NCBI GenBank assembly: GCA_950295325.1
Contig: OX485805.1
Location: 37,499,501 to 37,563,500 of the forward strand
Reading direction: 5' to 3'
DNA from: Polytrichum commune
Lineage: Eukaryota > Streptophyta > Polytrichopsida > Polytrichales > Polytrichaceae
DNA length: 64,000 bases
The translations under genes were made by a program, and so were the position numbers. Below, in pieces: positions 33,943-46,412 of this stretch. The notes below the pieces were generated by a model that saw only the letters and a list, made by a program, of their open reading frames with translations, searched no databases and was not told where the DNA came from. Position 1 is the first letter of the stretch. Every line of letters starts with the position of its first letter.

Positions 33943-36593
33943 CTTCTCTCTTGCCCCTTGGTCCACCTGTATGATGGGTGCCTCATGTGTGAAATCCACT
34001 TGTTGGTTATCTTCTTGGACTTCAATGGCCCGGGCATCCACAATCTTAGTAGGTGAGACAACAATAGTAGGTGGGTTAGGGGTTGCTGACTTTATAAAGG
34101 CAACAAACATTGCGTGCATCTCATCTATTTTACTCTCCATTTTTGAGATCCTTCCTTCTAATGCTAGGTTAGTAGGGTCATGAGCATATCCCGAAACCAT
34201 ATTTGAGGCTCCTTCACCTCCACCAACCCCTGAATTTACCTCCTGCAAGTCATCAAAAGTCTTAGTCTAATTAGCAAAGCAAGACATCAAAGCCCAATTA
34301 GGAAAGCAAGACAAAGCAATTACAAATACATAGAAAACATGAACAATATGTAGAAACTTCAACAAGTAGACGATAGAATTGAACCCGCAAGATTGTAGAG
34401 ATCCCTGAGGCAGTTGTTTTTTGTTTTTTGGTTGCCCTCAACCTCTTCATTTCATCATTGACTTCGTCATTTGTTGGTATCCTCCCAAGCTCCTCCTCCT
34501 ACAATGTCACAAAATTAGAAGTATTGTCCAAATAAAAATGTTCAAAAAATCAACAAATCAACAAATTATAATACATTATCCCTCTCACATACCAAACGCT
34601 CTTGAATGGATTTTTCTCCACGAGCTGATGATGTCTGATTGCATCCTCGTACAGTCTTCAACCTCTCAGCCTCAGCTATTTTTTCTGGATGTTTGATTAA
34701 AAGCTTCATGTTCTCCCAATGCTTTGGAGTGCAAGTCTTCGGCCTCTCCTTATTAGCCTCAATGCGATTCTTTAGGAGATGTCGCTTGTTCTTCAAAATC
34801 TGCTTCAAATGCTTCTCAAATGCATGATCATGGAGCTTGTAGTCTACATACTCCCATGCCTCATCCACTCGACGCCTGATGGCTTCAATTGCAGTGTGAG
34901 GTTGTTTGTTCAAGTCAACGATGCTGCAATCCAATGCATGGGAATACCCCCGAAGTGCCGATCCCCACAAATACAACCTAGAACCCGTGGGGAATCCTTT
35001 AACATCACATTTCACCCAATATGGTTTTTGCCCTGCTGTTTTTCGTAGAATTGCTTCAGCTCGTGCATCTGCTTCAATTTTTCGCCTCCGAATTCTCAAC
35101 CTAACAATTCGTTCTGCCGACGACTCCCCAGGTATGTGAATTCTAAAATCAGAGTCCTCGTCATGGCCAAATTGAATGTTTGGCATGGTTGGTGGAGGTA
35201 TGGCTGGAGCTGGTGCCTACAAAAATCAAGAACTCATTAAGCGTAGCAAATGTAGAAACATGTAGGACAATAATACAAAATTATTGCTAATATAGTTCAC
35301 ATGTAATATATACAAGAGAATATAGAAACATACCTGATTTAATAACCCGGCCAACAAGGCTCCTAGGACATTGCCTTGAGCGTGGCCAACACTAGGGTGT
35401 GCTATATGTTGGGGTGTAGGTTGTTGTCCCAATGCTTTAAGTAGATACGACAATTGTGGATTTTGCAAATTCTGAAGTTGAGGGAGGGGCAGAAGTTGTG
35501 GGGGAGGCTGCACTTGTTGCATCTACTCAAACATAAGGGCATGAGCTCAAATGTAAAGGCTCACATAAGGTCAAGGTACATAAGCAAGCATAAAGCTCAA
35601 ACATAATGCTCAAAGGCATCAGCAAAGGCAACACCTCATTAATTACCAGACGGCTCAATCATTAAAAAAACTCGAATGTAACAATAAGACAACAAATGTT
35701 CTCATTGGGCAACAAATTCACTAGGCAACCAACTCATTACCTCATGAACATCTTAAATAAGGCAACAAATATGAACATCAGAAAGACTTTAGCAAGCTCT
35801 AAAAAAGGCAACAAGCTCATTAAGACAACATGTTTATAAACCAACAAACTCATTATGCATTAACTGAAACATTAGTTGAAAGTGAAGGCGCATACCTGTG
35901 GAAGGGGTTGAGCAAGTTGGGCCTCACCAAATTCATCATTGTCGTCCTCATCGCGCACGAATTCTCCCAACCACAATTCATCTTCATCTTCACCAAGTAG
36001 GGGATCCACATGTGATTTTCTTTTGTTAGGTGCCATTTTTCCTCTAGGATTCTTCACTCTGCTCCTCTTTTTCCAAACGTGCAGAAGCTCCTCCTAAAAC
36101 ACACAATATAAACATTGACTAAACATTAGTATTATTGTATACCATTGGACCAGTGATTGCAAGCACATTGACAACCAAATGGCAAAATAAAATTGCAAGG
36201 CAGAGGTTTAGAATGTACCTTTTTCTTAGGAGGAGGAGATGGAGGTGGAGATGTATCCTCTGTAGAGCTACTAGAACTCTCTAGATCGCCTTCAAAATCT
36301 TTGTCTTTGCTCTTGTCGTCTTCTGAAGATTCTATCAACACGCTGGTCTTATTTCTTATTCCCTTCAAGCGCCTACTCCGTCTAGGCGTGTATATTCCTT
36401 CAATAGCACCCTCTGATCGAGGTAAGGTTTGTTGTAGTTCAAAGGTATTCACAAGGTCTGAGGTGGCTTTCTCAAGGATTGGTTGATGAATAGAAGGAAA
36501 CCTACTCAATGCCAAGAGGACACTTTGTTGGTCAAAATCTGATATGTTAGCCAATCTTCTGATAAGATCGTTAGTATTATTTGAATGCCCCAT
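33943..36593 (-). CDS. TNPA-like protein of the inner CACTA (Transposase_24/Ptta type)
   Basis: Six exons join in phase with GT-AG introns: 36593-36219, 36093-35896, 35522-35334, 35216-34593, 34498-34385, 34242-33943 (600 codons before the degenerate 3' part). Exon 1 is acidic/Ser-rich with an RRSRRLKG basic patch; exon 3 is Gln/Pro-rich. Exon 4 holds the family core: KPYWVKCDVKGFPTGS, W/F-rich helices, FEKHLKQILKNKRHLLK and PKHWENMKLLIKHPEK. It is followed in exon 5 by EEELGRIPTNDEV and in exon 6 by a coiled coil (LEGRISKMESKIDEMHAMF). Such proteins bind subterminal repeats of CACTA elements and assist the transposase in the nucleus. The clean phases suggest recent activity. Confidence 0.72.
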
Positions 36594-36763
36594 TGTGAAT
36601 CAGAGTGGAGCTAAGTTAGTAGTTACATACATACCATTGTATTGTTGGAGTAATAACAATGGAGGTTCTTACAATTCATAATAAAGGAATAGCTTACAAG
36701 TCACAAGACTCCGGAAGAGCTTACAAGTCATAATGTTGGAAGAGCTTTTGGGGAGGGGGGATA

Positions 36764-36772
36764 TTAGGGTTT
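36764..36772 (-). promoter_or_regulatory. Telo-box upstream of the TNPA-like gene
   Basis: AAACCCTAA on the minus strand lies 170 bp upstream of the ATG at 36593. More AAACCCT-like motifs follow at about 37030-37055. This copies the promoter style of host housekeeping genes. The equivalent site of the older element (about 42625) is degenerate. Confidence 0.45.
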
Positions 36773-38861
36773 AGGTTGAACTAAGAACCAAATTGTAAAA
36801 AAAAGGCGGGAACATGGTTCTATGGAGGCAGGAAAGGAAGCAAGTATTCACCAAACAAAGGCCAACAACTACAAGGAATTCCAAGATGTATTCCAAGTGA
36901 AGCCAACAATGCAATGGGCTAGTGAGGTTTCAACATTGAGGGCCAGTGAGGGTTTCAGTGAGGGTTTTCTAGTGAGAGTTTCTAATGAGGTTTTCCAACT
37001 TAGTGGTAGTTAAGTGAATATCTATAAGGGCCAGGGTTTGAGGCAAGGGCTAGGGTTTCAATAAACTTCAACGGCCAAGAGAAGAGGGTTCTGAAACAAA
37101 CAAAGGGAAGAGAGGAAGTCAACAAGACAAAGCAGAAATCATCTCAAACAACTTCAAGAGGCAACTCAAAGAAGCAAAACAATCAACAAAGGCGAAACAA
37201 AGCTTCAATGACAAAAACAAAAATGCAAGAAGGTCCGGCATGAGAGTTGCGCTCCTCGGCCATCGGTGCGACACTCATCCTAACCCTCTCCTACAAGTAA
37301 GTACTAAAACATGGTCGCCCTAGAGAGACACGCACCACGACTTCTCCAACGTGGGAAGATTCAATGATGCAAGAAATGCATTGTTCTTTGCAATCTTTTG
37401 CCTTCTCAGATGCTCGTAAGCCTCAACCTCCTCACCTTCTGCCATAGCCAATGATCTAACGCACAAACTGGTTGGATGAGTTGACAACGTCGAACCCCGA
37501 AAATCGTGCAAGTGAAGGGCGCGTTTAGGTCACTTTTAGGTCAAAGTACATTAGTCAATTGTGCTGAGACATTAAGCCATGGTTTTGTAGTAGTGTTTCC
37601 TTACCTACTTCTTGGTCTTTTGGCTCTCAAAATATGTATCCGCCTCTATGATGGATGCATGATAAATCACGTGTGGCATATCCCTGTTGCTTATTATGTC
37701 GGACTTCGATGGGGGTAGAACATTCTCAATAGGTGAGATTACATTAGTAAGTGGGTTGGGATGTTTTGTTGTATTTACCATGGCTGTAAATATCTTGTAC
37801 ATCTCCTCCATTCTACTCTCCATGTTCATGACCCTCTCTTATAGTGCTAGTTTCGTAGAATCATAAGGATATGCTCCAACCATATATGAGGCTCCTCTAT
37901 CCCCATCAACTCCTAAATTAATCTCCTGCATGGCATGAAAGCCTCATTAGCAAGACATCAAAGCAAACTTAATTAGCAAAGCAAGACAAAGCAAGTATAT
38001 CTACGTAGAAAACATTAACAATACATAGAAAAATCATGGAGAAGATTGCAAAGATCCCGAAGACCTCGTCGTGTCAACACTAGCTTCATCAATCGTTGGT
38101 GCCCTCCCAAGCTCCTCCTCCTACAATGTCATACATACTAATAAGATTTAACACAAGAACAAGAACAAGAAAAAAGAAAAAGAAAAAGAAACAACAACAA
38201 CAACAATTAGCATATCACTAAACAAAATCGATTCCACTTACCAAATGCTCTCAAATGAATTTTGCTCCATGAGTTGATGTCCCAATGTTCTTGAGTGCGT
38301 GTCTTTGGCCTTTCCTTATTAACCTCAATGTGGGTTTTCAAAAAATGTCTTTTTTTCTTCAAAATTTGCTTCAAGTGCTTCTCAAATGCATTATCATGAA
38401 GTTGGTAGTCCACATACTCCCGTGACTCGTCCACTTGACACATGATTGCTTCAATTGCAGTGGGAGGTTGTTGGTCTAAGTCAACGATACTATAATCTAA
38501 TGCATGGGAATACCTTCGAAGTGTTGAACTCCACAAATAAAATCTAGAGGCAATGGGATACCCTTTAGCATCACACCTCACCCAATATGGTTTTTTCCAT
38601 GTTGATTTTCGCATAATTGCCTCGGCAAGTGCATTTGCTTCACTTTTCCGCCTTTGAACCCTCAACCTAATATATCGTTTTGATCTTGACTCCATGGGTT
38701 TGCAAATTTTGAAATCATAGTCCTCATCATGGCCAAATTGAATGTTTGATGCAAGCATGGATGGAACCGGTGCGTGCAAAAACAAAGCATTGCCTAAGAA
38801 TACTACTTGGTACAGTTTAACATGTAGAACAATTGTAGAATAATTATGGCTACCCTAAATC

Positions 38862-39062
38862 TTTTATTTAGTGTCACTTACTATTTGGAATTACGGAATG
38901 CTATAAACATTTACTATATTTATCACCTTTTTTTTTGCCAATGAAGGTTAAATTGGTTGTTTGGACATTATAGAATAATAACATCTTTACTTGGTAAAAA
39001 TAACAATGATAGTAAATAGTTATAACATTGTGTAATTCTAAATAGTAAGAGACATGAAATAT
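38862..39062. mobile_element. MITE family M1, copy 1
   Basis: The left end TTTAGTGTCACTTACTATTTG and right end (opposite strand) TCTCTTACTATTTAGAATTA form an inverted repeat that continues through a TTACGGAATGCTATAA-like block. About 200 bp, no gene. Related copies lie at 43557-43773, 61035-61233 and 63159-63367. Confidence 0.6.
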
Positions 39063-39720
39063 GATATGAGCGTAGTATAGAACATGTAGGAAATTTATGA
39101 AAACATGCCTAATTGAATTATAACTTGGCCAACAAGGATCATGTCACATTGCCTTGAGCTTAACCAACATTAGGGTATGCTACATGTTGTGGTGCATGTA
39201 GTTGTTGTCCCAATGCTTAAAGTATGTGTGACAATTATGGATTGTGCAAGTCTTGAAGTCATGGGTTGAGTTGCACTTGTTGCATGCACATTAGCAAAGG
39301 CAACAAATGAAAGGCTCAAGTAGGAACTTTGACAAAGACATTTAGGGCTCAATTTAAGAGCTCAAACCTATGAAGGGATCAAATAATAAAGAGCTCAAAT
39401 ACATGAAGGGCTTTAATATATAGGTCAAACATATTTACGAAACAAGGACTCAAAGGTATAGGAAGGACTAGCTCCTAGCTCATTAACAAAGGCATCCATG
39501 GCTCAAAGGCAATAAGCTCAAAGCTAGGGGAGATCGGTGTGCAAAAAGAAACCACGCAAGTCTCAATATAGACCCCTATTTATAGTTGAAAAGTAATAAA
39601 TGATATATTTGTTGTTCTAACATAGAGACTAGTTAATATGAGTACCACATTACAGAAACACTAAGATAGAGTGGAAAATTCATAACTTGAAAATATAAAA
39701 TTGGTGTTCTTATACCCTAC

Positions 39721-40463
39721 GGGTGGGGGGGGGGGGCACTAGCGGTATTTTAGAAACAACGTGCGATCAAATATAGGGTATTTAATATTCATTTGATGTA
39801 AAATTTTGAAGGATTGTATACAAAATATAGGGGAGAAATTAATGTTGGAAAACAATTATAAAAAATACCATGCAATATAACATGTGTAAGGGACCACATT
39901 TTGCTTCATTAAAGAAGATGGAGGGCTCAATTTTGTTTCATGAAGGTTTCTCTTCATTAAGGATACTTTGAACTCCATTAAAACGTTGACACGAAGGGAT
40001 ATATTTGAGACAATATTTGATGTTTGAAATTCTTTTGCAAATGTTGTACGAACTCTTGCTATCTTGCAAATGTTGGATAGTTGTGTTTCTTAACACACTA
40101 AATTTTAAAGTTGCACTCTACTTGCATTCTCCATTATAATATTGTTGGTGTAATTCAATTCTATTGTGTTTTCTTCTTGCCATACCACAACAATGCAATC
40201 CCGTTGTTAAAATGCCAATTCACAATGCACCCCCCCGACTAAAAAATTGTAAGAAAAATAGGGTATTTAATATTAAATGCATTCTAGATTTCTAATTACC
40301 AATAGGGTATTACAATTTTAAGCTTAGTAGATTTTTTTGCTACTTTAAGGACTCCTAATATTATAATTGTTATAAATAATACCCCCCTTGAAAATAAGTG
40401 GGTCGCATGTGTCTCTAAAATTTTACTATGAGTGCCCCCCCGCCCTCCCCCTCCTGCGGGTCC
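39721..40463. mobile_element. Non-autonomous MULE, 743 bp, G-rich ends, TSD TATACCCTAC
   Basis: The left end has a G run followed by GGGGGCACTAGCGGTATTTTAG. The opposite-strand right end has a GGAGGGGGAGGGCGGGGGG run followed by GCACTCATAGTAAAATTTTAG. After the G run the two termini align for about 35 bp. The 10-bp direct repeat TATACCCTAC flanks it (39711-39720 and 40464-40473). It carries no gene. The exact outer limits within the G/C run are uncertain by a few bases. Confidence 0.75.
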
Positions 40464-42944
40464 TATACCCTACATTTGATATATCCCTCAAAAGCATTTA
40501 TCATGCTTGATTCTTTTTGGCAATTGGAAAGGGGCAACAATTGACACTCGTAGAATGTTTGCCCACTTGATAGCCTCCCGCCTTCAAACTTTTGTTGTGT
40601 TTTGCATTATTTGACCATTTTCATCTTTTATGCTTCATGTGCACCATGCACTCCCCGCAATGTTGATTGTTTATTGAGCAAGAGACTTATGGTTGTTGTT
40701 GATGCTTGAATCAAGGCATCATGGTTTGAGCTAAATTTAAGGGGTCTAGGGTTTCAAGTGGTGTCATTATCGTGTCAAAACTTTGTCTTTTTCAATACAT
40801 TGCTAAGCTCCACTTGCCACTTTCCCTAGGTAAGAGAATACTTTTGCCTTGGTGACATTTTGAATAGACCAGTGTTTCTTTTACATTATTTCACAAGTCT
40901 TGGTTTTTAAATGTACATGCCATTGTTAGTGTTTGAAATATTTGATGTTTTACTTGATTCCATTCCCAAAGAGTTTTTCATTAGTTGTTGTCTAACTAGG
41001 AAGTATAGACAAATAAGTTAACAACAACAAGATGGGTTAAATAAAATCAGGTTCTCCTATATTCTTGATAAAAATATCATAAAATGATAGCCCCACATAA
41101 ATGAATAAGAATTAGATAATTAGATAATAGTGGAGGCCCTAAACTCCTAAATCTCAATAAAATAGACCCCATTAAATTAGTCCTTAAAGGCATGCATAGT
41201 GGTTTGTAACATACTAGTCATCTCCCTAAGACTCGGAGTCTCTTCCCTCTTCACTAAGCATTGTAACAAAGTGAATACTCTTGAGCTTCTTCCTCCTATT
41301 CAACATTGGAATAGTGTGCGTGTTGTTGTTGATGTGTCTAAAATTGTTAAGCAAAATTTGAATATGATAAATAAAATCTTCGAGTCTTCAAAGGAGCACA
41401 CTATATATGAAATTTATTTCATTGGGCAAGTTGTACAAATTATCACAATTTGTATATCTAGAGAAGCAAAAATGGCAAAGGTTGACCTTATTGGAAAGAC
41501 ATAATTAAATGACCTTTAGGAGTGCTCAATATTTGGGCCAAGTAACCACACAAGGTTGCTCATAGGGGCAAATTGAGAAATTCAAAATAAAGCAAGCAAG
41601 GCAACAAGATCATTAGGTGGCAAACTCAATAACAATAACAAATACTAACAAAGGCATTAACAAAGGTAGCAAGGGCATGCCTCAAAGTGAAGACACAAAC
41701 CTTTGGAAGGATTTGAGCATGTTGTGCCCTGCCAAGTTCATCATTATCTTCCTTGTCGAGCTCTTCCAATTGCAAATCATTTTCATTCTCTGTAGGCAGG
41801 TGGTCCACATGTGCTTTCTTTTTGCCCTTTGCCATTTATGTGAAAAGATTCTTCGTTGTGTTCATCTTCTTCCAAACATGCACAAGCTCCTCCTATAACA
41901 CACGAGACACACATTGGCTACACATTCAACTTACTACCCTAACCATTTGAATAGATATTTGACCAAATATTGTACACAATTGGACCAACTTATGATCTGC
42001 AAGCACACAAATAACCAAATGGCAAATCAAAATTGCAAGGCTTGAGTTTAAAATGTACCTTTCCTTAAAAGGTGGAGATGCAAGAGAGATGTATCCTATG
42101 TAGAGTTGCTAGAACTTCTTATATCACCTCCAAAGAAATTATCTTTGCTTTTATGGTTTTCTTAAAATTCTAGTAGCGCTTTGTTCTTATACCTCAATCC
42201 CTTCAAACGCCTACTATGTCTACACGTGTATATTACCTTCATATCAATCCTTTGATAAAGGTAAGGGTTGAGCTATAATTGAAATGCATCAACAAGGTCT
42301 GAGGTGGCTTTGTCAAGGAATGGATAATGAATACAACTGGAAACATACTCGATGTCAAGAATACACTTTGTTGGTCCATATCCAATATCATAGCCAATCT
42401 TCTAATATAACTGTCAGTATTATATGGATGCCCCAGTTTGAATTAGGATGGAGCTAAGTTAGCGGGAGATATCTTAAGTTTTGTGGGAGTCATAACGACC
42501 GAAGAGGTTACAAGAGCTCACAATTCATAATGAAGTAAGCTCGCTACAATCTATAGCAAATGGAAATTAGACTTGCTTACAATGTCAAAATGAAAGAGGA
42601 GATTTGAAGTAGGGGTGGGGATAATTATGGCTTAGATTTTAAATAAGAACCAATTTGTCAGAGCAATCCATGAACTTCAATGTTCTATGTAGGCACGAAG
42701 CAAATAATTCACAAACAAAGGCCAACTAGTAGTACAACACGGAAATTCGAGAACTACATCAACAACAACTACAAGACATTCAAGAAGTAGAGCAAGCAAA
42801 GCCAATAAAGCAATGAGCTAGGGAGCAAGAAATGAAGAGAAAGGATGAGAGTTTGAGACCTTGCATGTTTCAATGAGGGAAGAAGGATCAAAGCAAGGGT
42901 TTCCACAAGCGATGAATTCTAGCAAGCTTTTCAAGAGACTACGT

Positions 42945-43170
42945 TCTATTGACTAGGAATAGTCTATTTTGCCTCACAAATGTTGGTCAAGATATATCGT
43001 CAAGGTCGTTTTCTTGACTATCCATGGGTACTTTGTGTGCTCTTTGTTGACAACCCATAGTTTAATGTACCCATGTGGTTTGATTGTCCTCAGTCTAATG
43101 TACATTGGTACTTGTGACTATATAGAGTCTATTAATGCACCTATGAATTTTTTGACTACAATAATGTAAT
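42945..43170. repeat. CACTA right subterminal repeats (older element)
   Basis: Inverted versions of the left-arm unit (for example CATAGTTTAATGTACCCATG, TCAGTCTAATGTACATTGG) occur four to six times near the right end at 43381. Confidence 0.6.
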
Positions 43171-43556
43171 GTACGATTTTGAATAATTATATATACATAT
43201 ATACCCGGGAGATATCCCATCATAGCCTTGCGCACATCATTTTTCTTTTTACTAAGTCACAATTGAGTATACCTTATTAAACTAACTTGAACTAACCATG
43301 AAGTCAAAAAGTATTCAAAGATGTTTTGTAATCTCAAGGGAGTCCTATGTCCAACCATATAAAATTAGATATGTAGTAGTGTAGAATCTCCCAATTTAGT
43401 TGACTTTTCAAACTTCCACCTCGTATACTTAAATCTTGGATCCTTGAATTCAAAGTTGGTCCTCTTCTTAATGAAACCCTTCTTACAAGTTGCCAATATG
43501 ATTGACCAAAGTTTGTGCACTTTCGTACTTCCTGCTGTATATCAAAATAGACTACC

Positions 43557-43773
43557 CCATTTATGGTATTTAGTGTCACTTACCACTTGGAGTTCCGATG
43601 TGCTATAACTTCTTACTATGTATCTCATTTTTTTTACCACCAAAGGCCAAACTAGTTGTTTGGACACTATATAACATTAGCATCTTTACTCAGTAATAAT
43701 TTACATTAACAATAAAACCTTATAGCAATGTGTAACTTCGAATAGTAAATGGCAATAAATACCATAAATGGTG
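43557..43773. mobile_element. MITE family M1, copy 2
   Basis: The termini are clear: CCATTTATGGTATTTAGTG at the left and its near-complement CACCATTTATGGTATTTATTG on the opposite strand at the right. The inner block CACTTACCACTTGGAGTTC is matched by GAAGTTACACATTGCTATAAG from the right arm. It lies 175 bp beyond the right end of the older CACTA. Confidence 0.7.
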
Positions 43774-45320
43774 AAGTGATTTTTGACTTTGGCTTATTAA
43801 CCCCTAATGTGAATGCAAGGAAGGCATGCTTGAATTGGTCTTTGGAGGCAATTTTTGCCAACTACACAAGTCTTTGCCAACTGTAGCTTTGTCCAAAGTT
43901 CAAGTTCATTCCACAAGATTAGAAATTGATTTGGCAATGGAAAAAGAAAATGTCTCATGTGAATGTGACATTTTTATGAATACTATGTTTTTATGACAAT
44001 TTGTGTGCATACATTCATTTTATTTATTTTTATTAAAGGCAAAGAGATGAGGTTGTTTCTATATTTCAGGCGGACCCCTAAAGACCATGTTAGCATCTCC
44101 AAGCTTTACTTTAACGAGGTCATTTTCATACTAGATTTTGTTCAAATGGTTAGCTTATAGTAGTGGAATAAGAGCATCTACCGTTCATGTTTCCAAATAT
44201 CAAAAAATAGATGTCCAATATCTTTTTAGGCTTTATTTTAAAGGATTTTGGAAATACAAGGCATGAGGAAAATTCATGTCAAAGGGGCGTCAAAGTGGGA
44301 AGAAATGAGATTTCTTGTGTTGTGTTAGTATCATTTTCATAATTAAATTTCCAATAGGATATGGTCTATGTCCTTGATTCGATATAGAACCCCTTAGGGC
44401 CACTTCACACACGAGACTGAGAGCCCGTGACCATTACACTTCAAGCACTCTCATTGGTGGAAAAGGCGGAGCCGGTCCAAGTTCACTTCATACTACGCTT
44501 GAGGGACCAACAGAGTATGTGAATGCAAGATGGATGTAAAATCTACATGAATTCCTACATGGCATCGAATGGATCATGTTTCATGGTCACTCAGACAATT
44601 TTCAAAAACCACCTCTTGGAGGTAGGCCTAACACAAAACCGGGAGACCATGGCACTCTGAATGCTCACAACCGTTGATTTATTCTATTTTATGATGTGTG
44701 AGGACCCACATGAATAAAAATTCATTGAAATAGCATTTGGTTGAGGACCCGGTCACATATGACTTCACAATACACTTGGGGATCCTTGAGCACACTACAT
44801 GATTTGGAGGTGTCTTGGGACAACCTTTGGACACTTTCTCTTGGGCTCTCGCAATTTCATGGTCACAGCTCTTGGCTCGTGTGTGAAGTGGCCCTTACTT
44901 CGCCTACCATTATTGGAGATTACAATGGTTATAATCTCCAATAACATGTCACTTTCATGGTGTAAAAAAAAGCAAGAGGTATGAAGACTTCATGTTTCTC
45001 ACATCCGTAGGTTTAGAGTTCTCTAAGCATTACTTCATCGCCCTTGGAAAAACCCCAAACACACGCTTAAATTTGACCTGATTTCTATCCAAAACATCTT
45101 GGAATATTTAGGGGTTAATGCATCATTGCAATCCCTTCTTAATAGTAATAGGATGAAATTATATGTTGATGAAAGGTAAGTGTTACATTTAGACATACAT
45201 ACCTTAGGAAATACAAAATACATGAGACGCTGGGATGTTTTAGATAATAGGGTTGATGTACGATGATTTATGACCCATGAGTGAAATTTCAATTGTTTAC
45301 GCTATTCAAAGCCAGAACAC
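43774..45320. other. Gene-poor interval with an inverted-repeat element
   Basis: No supported gene. It contains the inverted-repeat element 44395-44896. Short frames near 44741-44984 overlap that element's right end and are not coding by any motif I can see. Confidence 0.5.
44395..44896. mobile_element. Non-autonomous inverted-repeat element, about 500 bp
   Basis: The left end AGGGCCACTTCACACACGAG is repeated in inverted form at the right end (CTCGTGTGTGAAGTGGCCCT), with the match continuing to a GTGACCAT block about 15 bp further in. A related end is present at about 30470-30535. I could not find a flanking duplication, so the superfamily is open. Confidence 0.6.
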
Positions 45321-45711
45321 AGTACACTAAATATTGTATTTAGAGTCACCAATCCTATTTGTCTTGTTCAATACTAATTGTAAACCACCCTTGTAGTGTC
45401 ACCAACATTGAATGTAAACCTAACATTATTTGCCATTCCTTGTAAAAAATATTAAAAAAAAAGGTGGGCATTAAAGATTTCCAATGTTGCAATTACTGTC
45501 ATTTACTAAGTGATTTTTCATCTACATTTCAATAAGCCATGACAGTAATTCACTACATAAATGCTAGGATACAAAACATACCAAAAGTGGATGAACTAAA
45601 ACTAAGTTGGGATAACAATATTTGTAAGTTTGTTCTTAAGAAGTGTCATTAGAAAAGTTACCACAATGATGTAAACCACCATATGGCACTAGATACAATA
45701 TTTAGTGTACT
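45321..45711. mobile_element. MITE family M2, about 390 bp
   Basis: AGTACACTAAATATTGTATTTAG at the left end is matched in inverted form at the right end (ACAATATTTAGTGTACT). No coding region. A partial left end of the same family lies at about 30375-30425. Confidence 0.65.
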
Positions 45712-45989
45712 TATTGCATTGAGATTCTTTCATTTGAGAAGAAATTACTGTATGGATCGCTCACCAGGTTGTTTGATACTGATGGTTGCAATCACCACGT
45801 ACTTATTCAGCGCAGATGGGTTGTCAATGGTCAAATTTGTATAGATGGCCATGGCCGCCGTCTTCCTGAGGAGCTTTGTTGCAGATTCAGCTGCCATTTG
45901 ACCGGAATCTCATCTTGTGATTTCCCATCAAAAAATATATATGATCATAAGAAGCCAACCTGCAACAACGATGACAATCCAATCTACAG

Positions 45990-46170
45990 CTTGGCTGCCA
46001 GAAATTTCAAACCCATTTGTCTAGCATTGTTGTGTAATCTGCAATGGTATACAAGAGCATCATTCGAAGCATAAGTTGCGTCTTATACTTCGAGTCATGT
46101 TCTTGTATACCATTGCAGATTACACAACATTGAGAAACAGAATTGTTTGAAATTTCTCATGACAGACGTC
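45990..46170. other. Long foldback with a 29-bp perfect stem
   Basis: Positions 46028-46056 and 46101-46129 are perfect inverted repeats (29 bp, including GTAATCTGCAATGGTATAC). The inner arms pair further (CATTCGAAGCATAAG against CTTATACTTCGAGTCATG) around a five-base loop. The outer arms also pair (AGAAATTTCAAAC on the left against GTTTGAAATTTCT on the right). Total stem about 75-80 nt. It lies about 250-420 bp downstream of the stop of the minus-strand unknown gene. Confidence 0.85.
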
Positions 46171-46412
46171 TGACAGACCAATATTTTGTTATGTTGATTG
46201 CCATGTGACCAGGGTGTAGCCAAGTACTCCCAGCCAAGTACTCCCAAAATCCAGCCATGGCCTTTAAATGCAATACTGTCTTAAGAACTATAATTTCTTC
46301 ACACAGAGTAGATTTTTAGTTCAACTTTCTTTACAATAGTATCCAGTACACTTTTGTTATGAAGTGCATCAGGATATTATTGCCGAACCGTGTAATTCTA
46401 CGTTGATTTACC

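Larger units (their letters stand above)
31140..37595 (-). mobile_element. CACTA (En/Spm) element, 6.46 kb, TSD TTT
   Basis: The left end reads CACTACTACAGATCACTG. The right end, on the minus strand, reads CACTACTACAAAACCATGG. A 3-bp TTT flanks both ends (31137-31139 and 37596-37598), as expected for CACTA transposons. The left arm holds degenerate subterminal repeats with TAGACTACGGGTAGTCAA. The only gene seen is a TNPA-like gene; no DDE transposase (TNPD) is present, so this copy is probably non-autonomous. Confidence 0.82.
37599..42440 (-). pseudogene. TNPA-like gene of the older CACTA, decayed
   Basis: The homologous exons can be followed in order: 42440-42055 (exon 1), 41895-41690 (exon 2), about 39270-39080 (exon 3), 38785-38215 (exon 4, still open, with the NIQFGHDED, KKPYWVRCDAKGYP and FEKHLKQILKKKRHFLK blocks), about 38120-38045 (exon 5) and 37830-37600 (exon 6). 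Stops and frame changes occur in exons 1, 3, 5 and the end of exon 4. Intron 2 is expanded by a 743-bp MULE and other sequence. Confidence 0.7.
30690..43381 (-). mobile_element. Older CACTA element, interrupted by a younger CACTA
   Basis: Its right end at 43381, read on the minus strand, starts CACTACTACATATC and stays similar to the left end of the inner element for over 100 bp (shared TGGACATA, TTACAAAACA, TACTTTTTGACTTC). Internal sequence on both sides of the inner element is homologous to the inner element itself: 30690-31136 matches 33540-33930, and 37599 onward matches 33943 onward. So the inner copy inserted into a relative. The left terminus of the older element was not found and may be deleted. 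Confidence 0.75.
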
